This document shows positions 44,970 to 54,180 of a stretch of DNA of 64,000 nt, piece after piece (within the stretch, counting starts at the first letter, position 1; every line of letters starts with the position of its first letter). The notes under the pieces are model-generated. The model was not told where the DNA came from. It saw nothing but the letters and a program-made list of their open reading frames with translations, and did not search any database. This stretch comes from Microbacterium kunmingense (GTDB lineage: Bacteria > Actinomycetota > Actinomycetes > Actinomycetales > Microbacteriaceae). The position numbers were made by a program, and so were the translations under genes. The stretch covers positions 1-64,000 of the forward strand of contig NZ_JAKNUS010000009.1 in the NCBI RefSeq assembly GCF_023155745.1, written 5' to 3'.

Positions 44970-47009
44970 TCAGCCTTCGGCGAGCGCGAAGCCGCCGCGC
45001 GGCACCACCACGCTCGCCTCGCCCGTCACCGAGGTCGTGCGCACGAGCGCCCCCGTCTGGTCGAAGACGCGGATGGTCGAGGCCACTCCGGCGGCACCGA
45101 GCGTCGCGCGCTGCGTGCCGGTCGCCGTCGACTGCACGAGCTCGGTGCGCGCGCCGTCGCCTTCGAGCACGAGTCGCGACAGCCAGGGCCGCACGAGGAT
45201 GCCGTCGAGCATCAGCTCGCCGCTCAACGCTTTCACGGCGACCTCGCCGCGATTGGCCGCGAGGGGTGCGGTGAGCGCGTAGGGCAGGAGCACGCCGGGC
45301 GACGGCGAGATGCCCTGCGCGGGGCCGCTGACCTTCAGCTGGCCACCCGACCGCCAGGTCGACCTCGAGGTCTCACCGGGATCGGACCAGACCACCGGCT
45401 CCAACCAGGGCCGCGTGTCGGCGGTGCCGATGTCCCACGTCGCCTCCTGGCCGGGAGTAAGCGTCAGCGCGTCGCCCGACCAGCTCGACTCCCCCGTCCA
45501 CGACTCCGGGGTGGTGACGGTGCCGTCGGTGGCCACGGCGTCTTCGGCCTCGATCATCCGCAGCCCGTCCTGGGCGGTGACGGAGGTCAGCGCCGTGGCG
45601 CGTGCCGCGACATCCGGATGCGCGTCGAGCGCGAGCATCGTCAGCAGTCCGTGGATCGCGCTCTCGGCACCGCTGTTGCGGTTGATCGTGCCGTCGGGCT
45701 GGAGCCCGTCGTAGGTGACACCGGTCGCGGGGTCGTACATCGGCTCCCCCGCCCGGTTCGCACCGAAGTACCAGGCCGCCTGCACGCTCGCGAGCGTCTC
45801 GAGACCGGCCGAGGCCGTGGCATCCGCGACCGCCAGCAGCGACTGCACCCGCGAGTCGACCCCGTAGGCGATCTGCACCCGGTCGGTGGGGCTCGGGAAC
45901 CACCCGTTGTCGGCCCCACCGGCGGTCAGCAGCGTCGGGGTGAAGACGGCGGTGTCCGTCACGGCAGGCTCGAGCAGCGACGGGTCGTCGAGGACCTCGG
46001 ATGCCGCGGCGAGCGCCGCCGGCATCTGCGACGCCCACGCATGCCACATGCTGCGCGACTGCGCCCACGGCAGCACGGCGCCGTACGGCCACTCCCCCTC
46101 ATCTCCGACCGACATCGCCGCGATCCCCTCGGCGAGCTTCGCCAGCGCGTCGCGCGCCTCCGGCGCGTCGGGTCCGGCGGCCAGGCGCGCCGCGAGTCCG
46201 AGCACGGCTTCGGCCGAGGCATCCGCTCCGTCGACGATCAGCCACGCCGGAACGCGCAGTCCGTCGGACTCGGTCCATTCGCCGTAGCGCGAGAGCACCT
46301 GCCGGTCGAGCGCCTCGATGGCGAGGTCGAGCCGCTCGTCGAGGAATTCCGCGAACGCCGGGTCGACGTCGGCGAAGGCGGCGTAGCCCTCGCCCAGCGC
46401 CCAGATCGTGCGGGCGAGCCAGTAGCTGGCCCCCGAGTCCGACGGGTCGGGCAGCTCGATCGGCTCGGCCGAGGGGTTGAGGGTGCCGTCGGGCTGCATC
46501 CACAGCACCACGTTGCCGGCGTTCTCGCCGGTCACGGTCTGCATGTAGGTCAGGCCCCGCAGAAGCTCGTACGCCTTGTCGGCGCTCGCCTGGTCGCCGG
46601 TCTGCTCGAAGTGCCGGAGGTACACCACCGCGGCGCGGGAGATGTCGTCGGCGTTGTACGCGCCCTGGCCCCAGTACCCGGTCTCGGGGTCGAGCGGTCC
46701 GCCGCCGACCCGCTCGAACGTGCCGCCGCCCCGGGCGTCGGCGTACGTCCACGGGAAGGTCAGGGTCGGCTCCTCCGCGAGGCGGTAGGTGGTGTGTCCC
46801 TCGACACCCGCAGGCGGGGTCGCCTGGTCGAGCAGGAAGTCCAGATGGTCGAGGTTCGTCAGCGGGGCGGAGGGGGCGGATGCCGCGGCCGCGGCCTCCG
46901 CCGGCGCCGGCGTGCTCGCCGCCGCAGGGCTCACGAGCCCCACGGTCAGGGCGATCACGGCGGCGCCGGCGACGGCCCAGCGCGCACCCCGTCGTGCGTG
47001 CGTGTTCAT
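44970..47009 (-). CDS. Secreted protein of unknown function, probable helical-barrel glycan enzyme
   Basis: 679 residues. Signal peptide with Arg-rich start (RRGARWAVAGAAVIALTVGL, cleavage after AAAS). A region of about 400 residues rich in paired helices and WA/W-Y motifs (GYWGQGAYNADDISRAAVVY, YWLARTIWALGEGYAAF, AESAIHGLLTML) suggests an (alpha/alpha)6 barrel. The C-terminal 200 residues are beta-rich and carbohydrate-binding-like (ATWDIGTADTRPWLEPVVW). I cannot name a family. Last gene of the LacI-controlled operon, after a GH130 phosphorylase, so extracellular action on the same glycan is likely. Confidence 0.8.
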   Translation of the reverse strand: MNTHARRGARWAVAGAAVIALTVGLVSPAAASTPAPAEAAAAASAPSAPLTNLDHLDFLLDQATPPAGVEGHTTYRLAEEPTLTFPWTYADARGGGTFERVGGGPLDPETGYWGQGAYNADDISRAAVVYLRHFEQTGDQASADKAYELLRGLTYMQTVTGENAGNVVLWMQPDGTLNPSAEPIELPDPSDSGASYWLARTIWALGEGYAAFADVDPAFAEFLDERLDLAIEALDRQVLSRYGEWTESDGLRVPAWLIVDGADASAEAVLGLAARLAAGPDAPEARDALAKLAEGIAAMSVGDEGEWPYGAVLPWAQSRSMWHAWASQMPAALAAASEVLDDPSLLEPAVTDTAVFTPTLLTAGGADNGWFPSPTDRVQIAYGVDSRVQSLLAVADATASAGLETLASVQAAWYFGANRAGEPMYDPATGVTYDGLQPDGTINRNSGAESAIHGLLTMLALDAHPDVAARATALTSVTAQDGLRMIEAEDAVATDGTVTTPESWTGESSWSGDALTLTPGQEATWDIGTADTRPWLEPVVWSDPGETSRSTWRSGGQLKVSGPAQGISPSPGVLLPYALTAPLAANRGEVAVKALSGELMLDGILVRPWLSRLVLEGDGARTELVQSTATGTQRATLGAAGVASTIRVFDQTGALVRTTSVTGEASVVVPRGGFALAEG

Positions 47010-47037
47010 GTTCTCTCCTTCTGGATCGCTCGGGGGG

Positions 47038-48126
47038 TCAGTCGGTCGGGGCGTCGGTGCGCTCCAGGAGCGCGACGCCGATCTTCGAGTCGGCCATGCC
47101 GTAGAAGACGAAGTGACGCCCGTCGATCTCCTCGATCGCGGTGGGGAAGACCACGTTCGGCACGATGCCGCTGCGCTCGTCGTCGGTCTCGGGCTTCAGC
47201 AGCGGCTCGGGGGTGCGCGCGATGACCCGGCTCGGGTCGTCGGCGTCCAGGAGCAGCGCCCCGGCGGCGTAGTTGACCTTCTGCTGCTGCGCGAAGGCGT
47301 TGTCGATGACGCCGGTGACCCCGTGGTGGAGCACCAGCCACCCCTCGGGCACCCGCAGCGGCGGCGGGCCGCCGCCGATCTTGACCTCCTCGAAGGGGAA
47401 CTCCGGCCCGGCGACGAAGCGGTGCTGCTCCCACAGCACGAGGTTCGCGATGTCTTCGCGCACGGCGTCGAGGGGCACGTAGCTGATCCAGATCGACTGG
47501 CGCTCGTCGGTGACTCCGGCCGGCACCCGCACCCCCTGCCCGGGCTTGGTCTCGCCGAGGTCCCACATGGGCCGGTGCAGCACCGCCAGGGCCAGGGTGC
47601 CGTCGGGCGCGGTCACCGGCTCGGGGAAGAACACCGTGTCCTTGTTGTGGAAGAGGTTCAGGTCCATGTCTAGCGCCTCGTCGTAGCGGAAGAGCGCGGG
47701 GCCCAGGCGCCGCCACTGGCGGAGGTCGGGCGAGACCGCGAGCGCCGTCCGCGGCCCGAGCGGGCCGTAGGCGACATAGGTCATCACGTGCAGCCCGAGG
47801 GTCTCGATCCACGTGACCCGGGGGTCTTCGACGCCGGCGTTGTCGGCGCCCCGCTCCCACCCGCGGTCGGGCTCGAGCACGACGCCCTCGCGCTCCACCC
47901 CGACGGGCACCCCGTCGTCGATGACGACGCGCGCGAGGCCCACCCGCGACACGTTCCCTTCGGCGACGAGTCGGGGCAGGAGGTACAGGGTGCCGTCGGG
48001 CCCCCGACCGGAGCCCGGGTTCAGCACCCCCTCGGCTTCCTGCGGGTCATCCGGGGTCGGTGTCATCACGACGCCGACCCGGGTCATCCGATACGGAACG
48101 GTCTGTACGGAGGTGGTCATGGTCAT
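47038..48126 (-). CDS. GH130-family glycoside phosphorylase-like protein
   Basis: 362 residues, five-bladed beta-propeller of the GH130 type. VLNPGSGRGPDGTLYLLPR opens the first blade, catalytic Asp is expected in NAGVEDPRVT (about 104), and LNLFHNKDTVFFPEP, KIGGGPPPLRVPEGWLVLHH and AIEEIDGRHFVFYGMADSKI follow. GH130 enzymes phosphorolyse or hydrolyse beta-mannosides; the exact linkage cannot be read here. No signal peptide, so it acts on imported sugar. Start: ATG 48126 overlaps the permease stop as ATGA; ATG 48120 is an alternative. Confidence 0.85.
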   Translation of the reverse strand: MTMTTSVQTVPYRMTRVGVVMTPTPDDPQEAEGVLNPGSGRGPDGTLYLLPRLVAEGNVSRVGLARVVIDDGVPVGVEREGVVLEPDRGWERGADNAGVEDPRVTWIETLGLHVMTYVAYGPLGPRTALAVSPDLRQWRRLGPALFRYDEALDMDLNLFHNKDTVFFPEPVTAPDGTLALAVLHRPMWDLGETKPGQGVRVPAGVTDERQSIWISYVPLDAVREDIANLVLWEQHRFVAGPEFPFEEVKIGGGPPPLRVPEGWLVLHHGVTGVIDNAFAQQQKVNYAAGALLLDADDPSRVIARTPEPLLKPETDDERSGIVPNVVFPTAIEEIDGRHFVFYGMADSKIGVALLERTDAPTD

Positions 48127-48962
48127 CCTTTCACTCCGGATCCGAGGTCGTTGCTTGTGAAGTAGCGCTGGAAGATGAGGAACAGCGCGACGGCGGGGGC
48201 GGCGAGCACGACGGCGCCCGCGAGAGTGGCGCCGAACGGGTTGGCGGTGGATGCCGCGACGTTCGACAGGAAGTTCGCCAGCGACACCGCCAGAGGCTGC
48301 ATCGAGGCGTCCTTGGTGATGAGGAAGGGCCAGAGGAACTCGTTCCACGGGCCGATGAAGGTCAGCAGCACCACGGTCAGCAGGGCCGGCCGCACGAGCG
48401 GCAGCGCGACGTTCCACAGCAGCCGGAGCTCGCCGGCACCGTCGATGCGGGCGGCGTCGAACAGCTCCTTGGGAAGCTGCAGGAAGTACTGACGGAAGAT
48501 GATGACCGCGGTGGAGTTGATGAAGAACGGCAGGATCATGCCGGCGTAGGAGTCGGCGAGTCCGTAGTCGCGCGCGATCATCACGTACAGCGGGATCATC
48601 AGCAGCTGGAACGGGATGACCTGGACCAGCAGCACGAGCGAGAAGGTGGCGCTGCGTCCTCGCCAGTGCAGCACCGCCAGCGCGTAGCCGGCGAGCACGC
48701 CGAACACCACCGTGCCGAGGATCACGCCGCCGGTGAAGATGCCCGAGTTCGCCAGGCCCTGCAGCAGGTCGATCCGCGCGTTGATGGCGCCGTAGTTGTC
48801 GAGGGTGAGGTTGCCCGGGTCGGGGAAGGCCCCCGCGGGCGAGGGGTCCACCGTCGTCTGCAGCGACCCGATCACCATGTAGTAGAAGGGGAAGAGGAAC
48901 GCCAGAGCACCCAGGCTCAGCACGACGTACATTGCGGCGGAACTGCCGAGGGCGCGTTTCAT
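48123..48962 (-). CDS. Carbohydrate ABC transporter permease (MalG-like), GH130 operon
   Basis: 279 residues, six helices, docking loop KELFDAARIDGAGELRLLWN (about 180-199), and the common C-terminus QRYFTSNDLGSGVKG. ATGA overlaps on both sides (start 48962 with the first permease, stop 48123 with GH130) mean tight translational coupling. As in the other sugar locus, no ATPase is encoded nearby. Confidence 0.93.
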   Translation of the reverse strand: MKRALGSSAAMYVVLSLGALAFLFPFYYMVIGSLQTTVDPSPAGAFPDPGNLTLDNYGAINARIDLLQGLANSGIFTGGVILGTVVFGVLAGYALAVLHWRGRSATFSLVLLVQVIPFQLLMIPLYVMIARDYGLADSYAGMILPFFINSTAVIIFRQYFLQLPKELFDAARIDGAGELRLLWNVALPLVRPALLTVVLLTFIGPWNEFLWPFLITKDASMQPLAVSLANFLSNVAASTANPFGATLAGAVVLAAPAVALFLIFQRYFTSNDLGSGVKG

Positions 48963-49945
48963 CGGTCCTCCCCTCCCACGAAGCGGCGCTGGAGCGCCGC
49001 GATGATCAGCACGAAGATGATGAGGATGACCCCGATCGCCGCGGCGATGTCGGGGTTCCCCTGCTCGATGCCGCGCTGGTAGATCAGGAGCACCGGCGAG
49101 GTGGACGCGCCGTTGGGTCCGCCCCCACCGGTGAGCAGGTAGGGCTCGGTGAAGAGATTCGCCCCGGTGATCGTCGCCAGAAGCACCACGAGCAGGGTGG
49201 CGGGGCGTACGCTCGGCACCGTGACGGAGAAGAACTGCCGGATGCGGCCACCGCCGTCCATCGACACCGACTCGTAGAGCTCGCGCGGCACATTCTGCAG
49301 CGCCGCGAGGTAGAGCAGGATGTAGAACCCCAGCCCCTTCCAGGTGACGAACAGCGCGATGGTCGGCATCGCCAGGGCGGAGTTGATCAGCCACGACGGC
49401 TCGGGAGCCAGGGGCCCGAGGATGGTGTTGACCAGGCCGTTGCCCGAGAAGAGGAACAGCCACACCGCCACCACGGCCACCGAGGCGGTGACGTAGGGGA
49501 CGTAGTAGGCGACGCGGAAGAAGGTCTTGGCGCGAGCGACGCGATCCAGCGCCGTCGCCAGCAGCATCGACAGCGCCACCGTGAGCGGCACGTTGATGAT
49601 CAGGAAGATGCCGACGTTGCCGAACGACCGCCAGACGTCGGGGTCGCTCAGCACCGCGATGTAGTTGTCGAACCCGACGAACGGCCGGTCCACGACCGCC
49701 CCCGGCGCGGCGAAGAAGTAGTCGTGGAACGACATCCACACCGCGAACACGATGGGGTAGGCGAAGACCACGCCGATGAAGATCAGATAGGGCGCGGCGA
49801 AGATGAGGCCGAGCGGTTGCGAACCCAGGATGCGGCGCAGCATCCCCTTCGAGCGGTCTGCCCCCGCCGCGCCGCCACTCCCGGGCACCCCCGGGTCAGG
49901 GCGCGACACCGCGCCCTGACCCGGGGTGCCGGTGGAGACGGTCAT
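48959..49945 (-). CDS. Carbohydrate ABC transporter permease (MalF-like), GH130 operon
   Basis: 328 residues. A Gly/Pro-rich cytoplasmic tail of about 45 residues, six helices, and docking loop RELYESVSMDGGGRIRQFFS (about 227-246). It begins one base after the binding-protein stop (ATG 49945, stop 49947-49949). Pairs with the MalG-like permease to import the oligosaccharide used by the GH130 enzyme. Confidence 0.93.
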   Translation of the reverse strand: MTVSTGTPGQGAVSRPDPGVPGSGGAAGADRSKGMLRRILGSQPLGLIFAAPYLIFIGVVFAYPIVFAVWMSFHDYFFAAPGAVVDRPFVGFDNYIAVLSDPDVWRSFGNVGIFLIINVPLTVALSMLLATALDRVARAKTFFRVAYYVPYVTASVAVVAVWLFLFSGNGLVNTILGPLAPEPSWLINSALAMPTIALFVTWKGLGFYILLYLAALQNVPRELYESVSMDGGGRIRQFFSVTVPSVRPATLLVVLLATITGANLFTEPYLLTGGGGPNGASTSPVLLIYQRGIEQGNPDIAAAIGVILIIFVLIIAALQRRFVGGEDR

Positions 49946-49946
49946 G

Positions 49947-51233
49947 TCAGTCTCCCGCCGCCAGACCGTCGACCTCGGTCGCGGTGTCGGAGAGGAACGC
50001 GGGGATCTCTCCCTCGCCGAAGATCACCGCCTCGGAGTATCCGTCGCGGAACGCCTGCCAGATCTCGACCGAGTTCGGCACGTTCGGCACCTCGACGGTG
50101 CGCGAGGCCTGGTCGCCGAACTGCTCGTAGGCGGGGTTCGCCGCGAAGTAGTCGGGGTAGGTGCCGGTGAGGTCCTGTCGGAGCGGCATCTGGCCCGTGG
50201 CCTCGAGCCACAGCCCGTCCTGCTCCTCGCTGGTGGCGAACTTCAGCACGTCCCACGCGGTGCCCTTGTTCTCGCAGGCGGTGAAGAGACCGACGTTCTT
50301 GGCGTCGCTGAAGGTCCAGGTGTCCTCGGGCGCGGTGCCGCCGGAGGTCGGGACGGGGACCGAGCCCCAGTCCACCGTGTCGCCGTAGACCGAGATCGCC
50401 CACGGGCCGACGATCGCCATGGCGGCGTAGCCGTCGGCGAAGGCGTCACCCTGGTACTGCTCCTGGCCGGCCAGGCCCTCGGCGTAGAGGGTGCGCCAGA
50501 AGTCGGCCACCGCTTCGCCCTCGGGGCTGTCGAAGGTCGCGGCGCCGTCTTCGACCAGCTGCGTGCCGCCGGTCTCGGCGGCGTAGAGCGGGTAGAAGTC
50601 GAACCACGACTGGAAGAACTCGCTCGTCGGGGCGGGGTTGATCGCGTATTCGGCCACGCCCGCCTCGCTCAGGGTGCGCGCGGTCTCGAGGAACTCGTCG
50701 TAGGTGGACAGCGACGGGTTCTCGGGATCGAGGCCTGCCTCGGCGAAGAGGGCCTTGTTGTAGAAGATCATCACGGGGTTGCTCTTCCACGGCATCTGGT
50801 AGAAGCCGCCGTCCTCCGAGCGGTACTGCTCGGCGAGGTCGCCCGAGCGCTCGGTGATGTAGTCCTCGCCGTCCTCGAACTCGGTGAGGTCGACCAGGCC
50901 CCCCTGGCGCTGGAACTCGGGCACCGCCGCGGGCGAGGTGTTGAAGATCAGGCAGGGGGCGTTGCCGGCGGTGATGGCGGCGCTGATGACCTCCTCGCTG
51001 GAGGACCCCGCGGGGATCTCCTGAGCGGTGATCTGCTCGTCGGGGTTCTCGGCGTTCCACGACTCGACCATCTGCTCGGCCCAGGCGATCTCGGCCTCGT
51101 TGTTGGAGTACCAGATCGTGATGTCACCACGGCTGTCCATGCCGCCGGCGCCGCCGCCGCCTCCGCCGCTGCAGGCGCTCAGGGCGAGGATGGCCGCGGC
51201 GGCTCCCGCCACGGGAATGATGCGTCGTCGCAT
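49947..51233 (-). CDS. Sugar ABC transporter substrate-binding lipoprotein, GH130 operon
   Basis: 428 residues. Lipobox LSAC (Cys about 19), followed by a run of glycines, then a family 1 binding fold: ITIWYSNNEAEIAWAEQMVE, PCLIFNTSPAAVPEF, and PWKSNPVMIFYNKALFAEAG. The ATG at 51233 is preferred over 51239, as AAGGAG lies six bases before it. It captures the oligosaccharide outside the membrane. Located 41 bases after the LacI gene on the same strand. Confidence 0.92.
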   Translation of the reverse strand: MRRRIIPVAGAAAAILALSACSGGGGGGAGGMDSRGDITIWYSNNEAEIAWAEQMVESWNAENPDEQITAQEIPAGSSSEEVISAAITAGNAPCLIFNTSPAAVPEFQRQGGLVDLTEFEDGEDYITERSGDLAEQYRSEDGGFYQMPWKSNPVMIFYNKALFAEAGLDPENPSLSTYDEFLETARTLSEAGVAEYAINPAPTSEFFQSWFDFYPLYAAETGGTQLVEDGAATFDSPEGEAVADFWRTLYAEGLAGQEQYQGDAFADGYAAMAIVGPWAISVYGDTVDWGSVPVPTSGGTAPEDTWTFSDAKNVGLFTACENKGTAWDVLKFATSEEQDGLWLEATGQMPLRQDLTGTYPDYFAANPAYEQFGDQASRTVEVPNVPNSVEIWQAFRDGYSEAVIFGEGEIPAFLSDTATEVDGLAAGD

Positions 51234-51274
51234 GTTCATCTCCTTGTGCGTGCGGGCGATGCCCGCGGGTGGTG

Positions 51275-52297
51275 TCAGGCGCGCGGCGCGCCGGTGGAGG
51301 CGCGCACGACGAGCCGGGGGTCGGGAAGGTCGATCGCGCCGGCCTCCGCGCCGGCGATGGCCTCGAGGAGCGCCCGCGCGGCCGCCGCGCCCCAGCCGCG
51401 CGCGTCGGTGGAGACGCTCGTGATGGCGGGGTGGAGGTGGCGGCCGATCTCGGTGTCGTCGAAGCCGGTGATCGACAGGTCGCGCGGCACGTCGAGACCG
51501 CGTCGCTGGGCGACCCCGAGGCCGGCGATGGCCATGTTGTCGTTGGAGTACACGATCGCGGTCGGCGGCGTCGCGGCATCCAGCAGCTCTTCCGTGGCGC
51601 GGGCGCCGTCGGCGGCGCTGAAGTCGGTCTCGATGACGCGGGCGCGGATGCCGCGGGCCGCCGCCGCGTCTTCGAACGCCGCGGCGCGGTGCCGCCCGTG
51701 GAGCATCGAGAAGGGGCCGGCCGCGTGGGCGATGTCGGTGTGACCGAGGTCGGCGAGGTGGTCGACGGCGAGGCGGATCCCGGCGCCGTCGTCGACGGAG
51801 ATCGAGGTGAAGGGGCCGTCGACGTCGGGGACGCCGAGGGTCACCGCGGCAAGGCCGAGTTCGCCGATGAGGGCGATCCGCTCGTCGGCGACGCGGAGGT
51901 CGGAGAGGATGACCCCGTCCACCCGCTTGTCGGCGGCAAGTCCCCGGTAAGTCTCGGCCTCCTGGCGGCCGGGGGTCGCCGCGGCGAGGACGAGCACCTG
52001 GCCCGACACCGAGAACTCGTCCTCGACGCCCGCGATGAACGACGGGAAGAAGGGGTCGGCGGCGATGACGTCGGGGCTGCGGCCGATGACCAGTCCGCAG
52101 GCGAAGGCGCGGCCGACGCTGAGGGACCGGGCGCGCAGGTTCGGGCTCCAGCCGAGCTCGGCGGCTGCGGAGAGGATGCGCTCCCGCGTCTCGGGGGCGA
52201 CGCCGGTGCGGCCGTTCAGGGCGAATGACACGAGGCCTTTGCTCACGCCCGCGCGGCGCGCGACGTCGGCGATGGTGGGAGGGCTCTGCTGCGTCAT
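51275..52297 (-). CDS. LacI-family transcriptional regulator of the GH130 operon
   Basis: 340 residues. N-terminal LacI headpiece (TIADVARRAGVSKGLVSFAL, residues 8-27; hinge RSLSVG) and a periplasmic-binding-like sensor domain (about 65-335) with VDGVILSDLRV and IVYSNDNMAIAGLG. It is the first gene of the operon running to 44970. Two CTAAA-type operators lie upstream, so it probably represses itself and the whole operon until the sugar is present. Confidence 0.93.
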   Translation of the reverse strand: MTQQSPPTIADVARRAGVSKGLVSFALNGRTGVAPETRERILSAAAELGWSPNLRARSLSVGRAFACGLVIGRSPDVIAADPFFPSFIAGVEDEFSVSGQVLVLAAATPGRQEAETYRGLAADKRVDGVILSDLRVADERIALIGELGLAAVTLGVPDVDGPFTSISVDDGAGIRLAVDHLADLGHTDIAHAAGPFSMLHGRHRAAAFEDAAAARGIRARVIETDFSAADGARATEELLDAATPPTAIVYSNDNMAIAGLGVAQRRGLDVPRDLSITGFDDTEIGRHLHPAITSVSTDARGWGAAAARALLEAIAGAEAGAIDLPDPRLVVRASTGAPRA

Positions 52298-52347
52298 CCG
52301 TCACCTCTTCGTGTCGTCGTGCGGCGCTGTGCGGGCTCCGCCCCGCC

Positions 52348-52384
52348 TAAACCGGTTCAATACCTCACCCTAAAGCGGTTTAGG
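52348..52384 (-). promoter_or_regulatory. Pair of LacI-type operators
   Basis: TAAACCGGTTCA (52348-52359) and CCTAAAGCGGTTTAGG (52369-52384) share the TAAA-CG-TTTA pattern of LacI operators, with centres 23 bases apart, about two helical turns. They lie 51-87 bases upstream of the LacI start, in the expected promoter. Confidence 0.75.
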
Positions 52385-52426
52385 CGCGCGGTCAACCCCC
52401 TCCCACCCCCTCCGCGCTGCTCCTGC

Positions 52427-52493
52427 GTCGCAGAATGACGCCTTCGTCGCAGGATTCGCCCGGAATTCTGCGACGGAGGCGCGATTCTGCGAC
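52427..52493. repeat. 67-bp four-half-site palindromic element, copy 3
   Basis: GTCGCAGAAT at 52427-52436, GTCGCAGGAT at 52446-52455, inverse sites ATTCTGCGAC at 52465-52474 and 52484-52493. Same 67-bp length and 19-bp pitch as copies 1 and 2. It lies between the divergent LacI and flavoprotein genes. Confidence 0.88.
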
Positions 52494-52511
52494 GGACGTG
52501 CGCCGCGCGGC

Positions 52512-52581
52512 GCAGCGCGGCGGGCCGGAAGGGGAAAGCGGCGCGCGCAGCGCGGCGGGCCGGAAGGGGAAAGCGGCGCGC
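52512..52581. repeat. 35-bp tandem duplication beside element copy 3
   Basis: A GC-rich unit containing GGCGGGCCGGAAGGGGAAAG occurs twice at 35-base spacing. No gene lies between 52298 and 52659. Confidence 0.8.
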
Positions 52582-52646
52582 GCGGGGTGGGAGCACGTGC
52601 CGCGCGGGAGCGGCCGCAACCCTGCCCGCGGGCGGGCGCACGGCGT

Positions 52647-52652
52647 TAGGGT
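52647..52652 (+). promoter_or_regulatory. Leaderless -10 box of the flavoprotein gene
   Basis: TAGGGT, then 7 bases, then ATG 52660; no ribosome site. Confidence 0.55.
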
Positions 52653-52659
52653 CGGGACC

Positions 52660-54093
52660 ATGGAGATCACCCGCGAGTACGACGTCGTGGTCATCGGTGC
52701 CGGGGCGGTGGGCGAGAACGTCGCCGACCGCGCGGTGCAGGGGGGCCTGTCGGCGGTCATCGTCGAGAAGGAGCTGGTCGGCGGCGAGTGCTCGTACTGG
52801 GCGTGCATGCCGTCCAAGGCGCTGCTGCGCAGCGCCGCGGCGCTGCGGGCGGCGCAGGCGGTGGATGGCGCGAAGCAGGCCGTGACCGGAGAACTCGACG
52901 TCTCCGCGGTGCTGCGCCGCCGCGACGGCATCACCCACGAGTGGAACGACGATTCGCAGGTGCAGTGGCTCCAGAAGGCGAAGATCGACCTCGTCCGCGG
53001 CCACGCGCGCCTGGACGGGGAGAAGCGGGTCGTCGTCACCGACGACGACGGGATCGACACGATCCTCATCGCCCGCCACGCGGTGGCCGTGTGCACCGGG
53101 AGTGCGGCGCTGCTCCCCGACATCCCGGGGCTTCGGGAGGTCGAACCGTGGACCAGCCGTGATGCGACCGCGGTGCAGCATCCGCCGGCATCCCTGACGG
53201 TCCTCGGCGGTGGGGTCGTGGGCGCCGAGATGGCCACCGCCTACGCCGGTTTCGGCACGGAGGTCACCCTCGTGGCCCGGTCGGGGCTCCTCGGAGGCAC
53301 CGAGCCCTTCGCCGGGGAGATGGTTGAGGAAGCGCTGCGCGCGCTCGGGGTCGACGTGCGGACGAACGTCGACGTCGTCCGGGCCCGCGCCGCCGACGAC
53401 GGCCTGGCCGTGCTCGAACTGTCCGACGGCTCGGAGGTCGCCGCCGAGCGCGTGCTCGTCGCGACCGGGCGGGTACCGCGCACCACCGACCTGGGCCTGG
53501 AGAGCGTCGACCTCGAACCCGGTTCATGGCTCGACGTCGACGACACGATGCTCGTGCGCGGCACCGACTGGCTCTACGCGGTCGGCGACGTGAACCATCG
53601 CGCGCTCCTCACCCACCAGGGCAAGTACCAGGCGCGTGCCGCGGGCGACGTGATGGCCGCACGCGCGCAGGGTGCGCCGGTCGACGACGCGCCCTGGGGC
53701 GTCCACGTCGCCACCGCCGATCACGCGGCGGTGCCGCAGGTGACCTTCACCGACCCCGAGGTCGCCTCCATCGGCCTCACCGCCGCGGCCGCCGAGAAGG
53801 CGGGTCTGCCGGTGCGGGTCATCGACTACGACCTCTCCTGGGTGGCGGGCGCGTCGACCGTGTCGGACGACTACGTCGGCCGCGCACGCGCGATCATCGA
53901 CACCGAGCGCGAGGTGCTCGTGGGCGCGACGTTCGTCGGGCCCGATGTCGCCGAGCTGCTCCACTCCGCCACGATCGCCGTCGTCGGCGAAGTGCCCCTG
54001 TCGCGCCTCTGGCACGCGGTCCCGTCGTATCCGACGGTGAGCGAGGTGTGGCTGCGGTTCCTGGAGGAGTACGGCCGCCCGACGGCCGGCTGA
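52660..54093 (+). CDS. Flavoprotein disulfide reductase family oxidoreductase
   Basis: 477 residues. FAD-binding VVIGAGAVGE (11-20), redox disulfide Cys44-x4-Cys49 in GGECSYWACMPSKALL, NAD(P) fold TVLGGGVVGAEMA (about 180), second FAD motif LYAVGDVNH, and a dimerisation domain. The catalytic HPT of lipoamide dehydrogenase is replaced by SYPTVSE near the C-terminus, so it is probably not a lipoamide dehydrogenase. A quinone- or metal-reducing relative, as in the MerA/Sth/LpdA-like branch, is more likely. Transcribed alone from a leaderless-type promoter. Confidence 0.88.
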   Translation: MEITREYDVVVIGAGAVGENVADRAVQGGLSAVIVEKELVGGECSYWACMPSKALLRSAAALRAAQAVDGAKQAVTGELDVSAVLRRRDGITHEWNDDSQVQWLQKAKIDLVRGHARLDGEKRVVVTDDDGIDTILIARHAVAVCTGSAALLPDIPGLREVEPWTSRDATAVQHPPASLTVLGGGVVGAEMATAYAGFGTEVTLVARSGLLGGTEPFAGEMVEEALRALGVDVRTNVDVVRARAADDGLAVLELSDGSEVAAERVLVATGRVPRTTDLGLESVDLEPGSWLDVDDTMLVRGTDWLYAVGDVNHRALLTHQGKYQARAAGDVMAARAQGAPVDDAPWGVHVATADHAAVPQVTFTDPEVASIGLTAAAAEKAGLPVRVIDYDLSWVAGASTVSDDYVGRARAIIDTEREVLVGATFVGPDVAELLHSATIAVVGEVPLSRLWHAVPSYPTVSEVWLRFLEEYGRPTAG

Positions 54094-54180
54094 AGCCGGA
54101 CGGGCGGTGCCGACCGCACGCCGCCCGCGGCCGACGCCGACGCGCCCGCGCGCCGCGCCGAAAAGCCACCCGCGCGCGAC

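Noticed and set aside
52660..54093. Lipoamide dehydrogenase (lpd)
   Set aside because: CX4C is present but the HPT motif is missing and no 2-oxoacid dehydrogenase genes are near.
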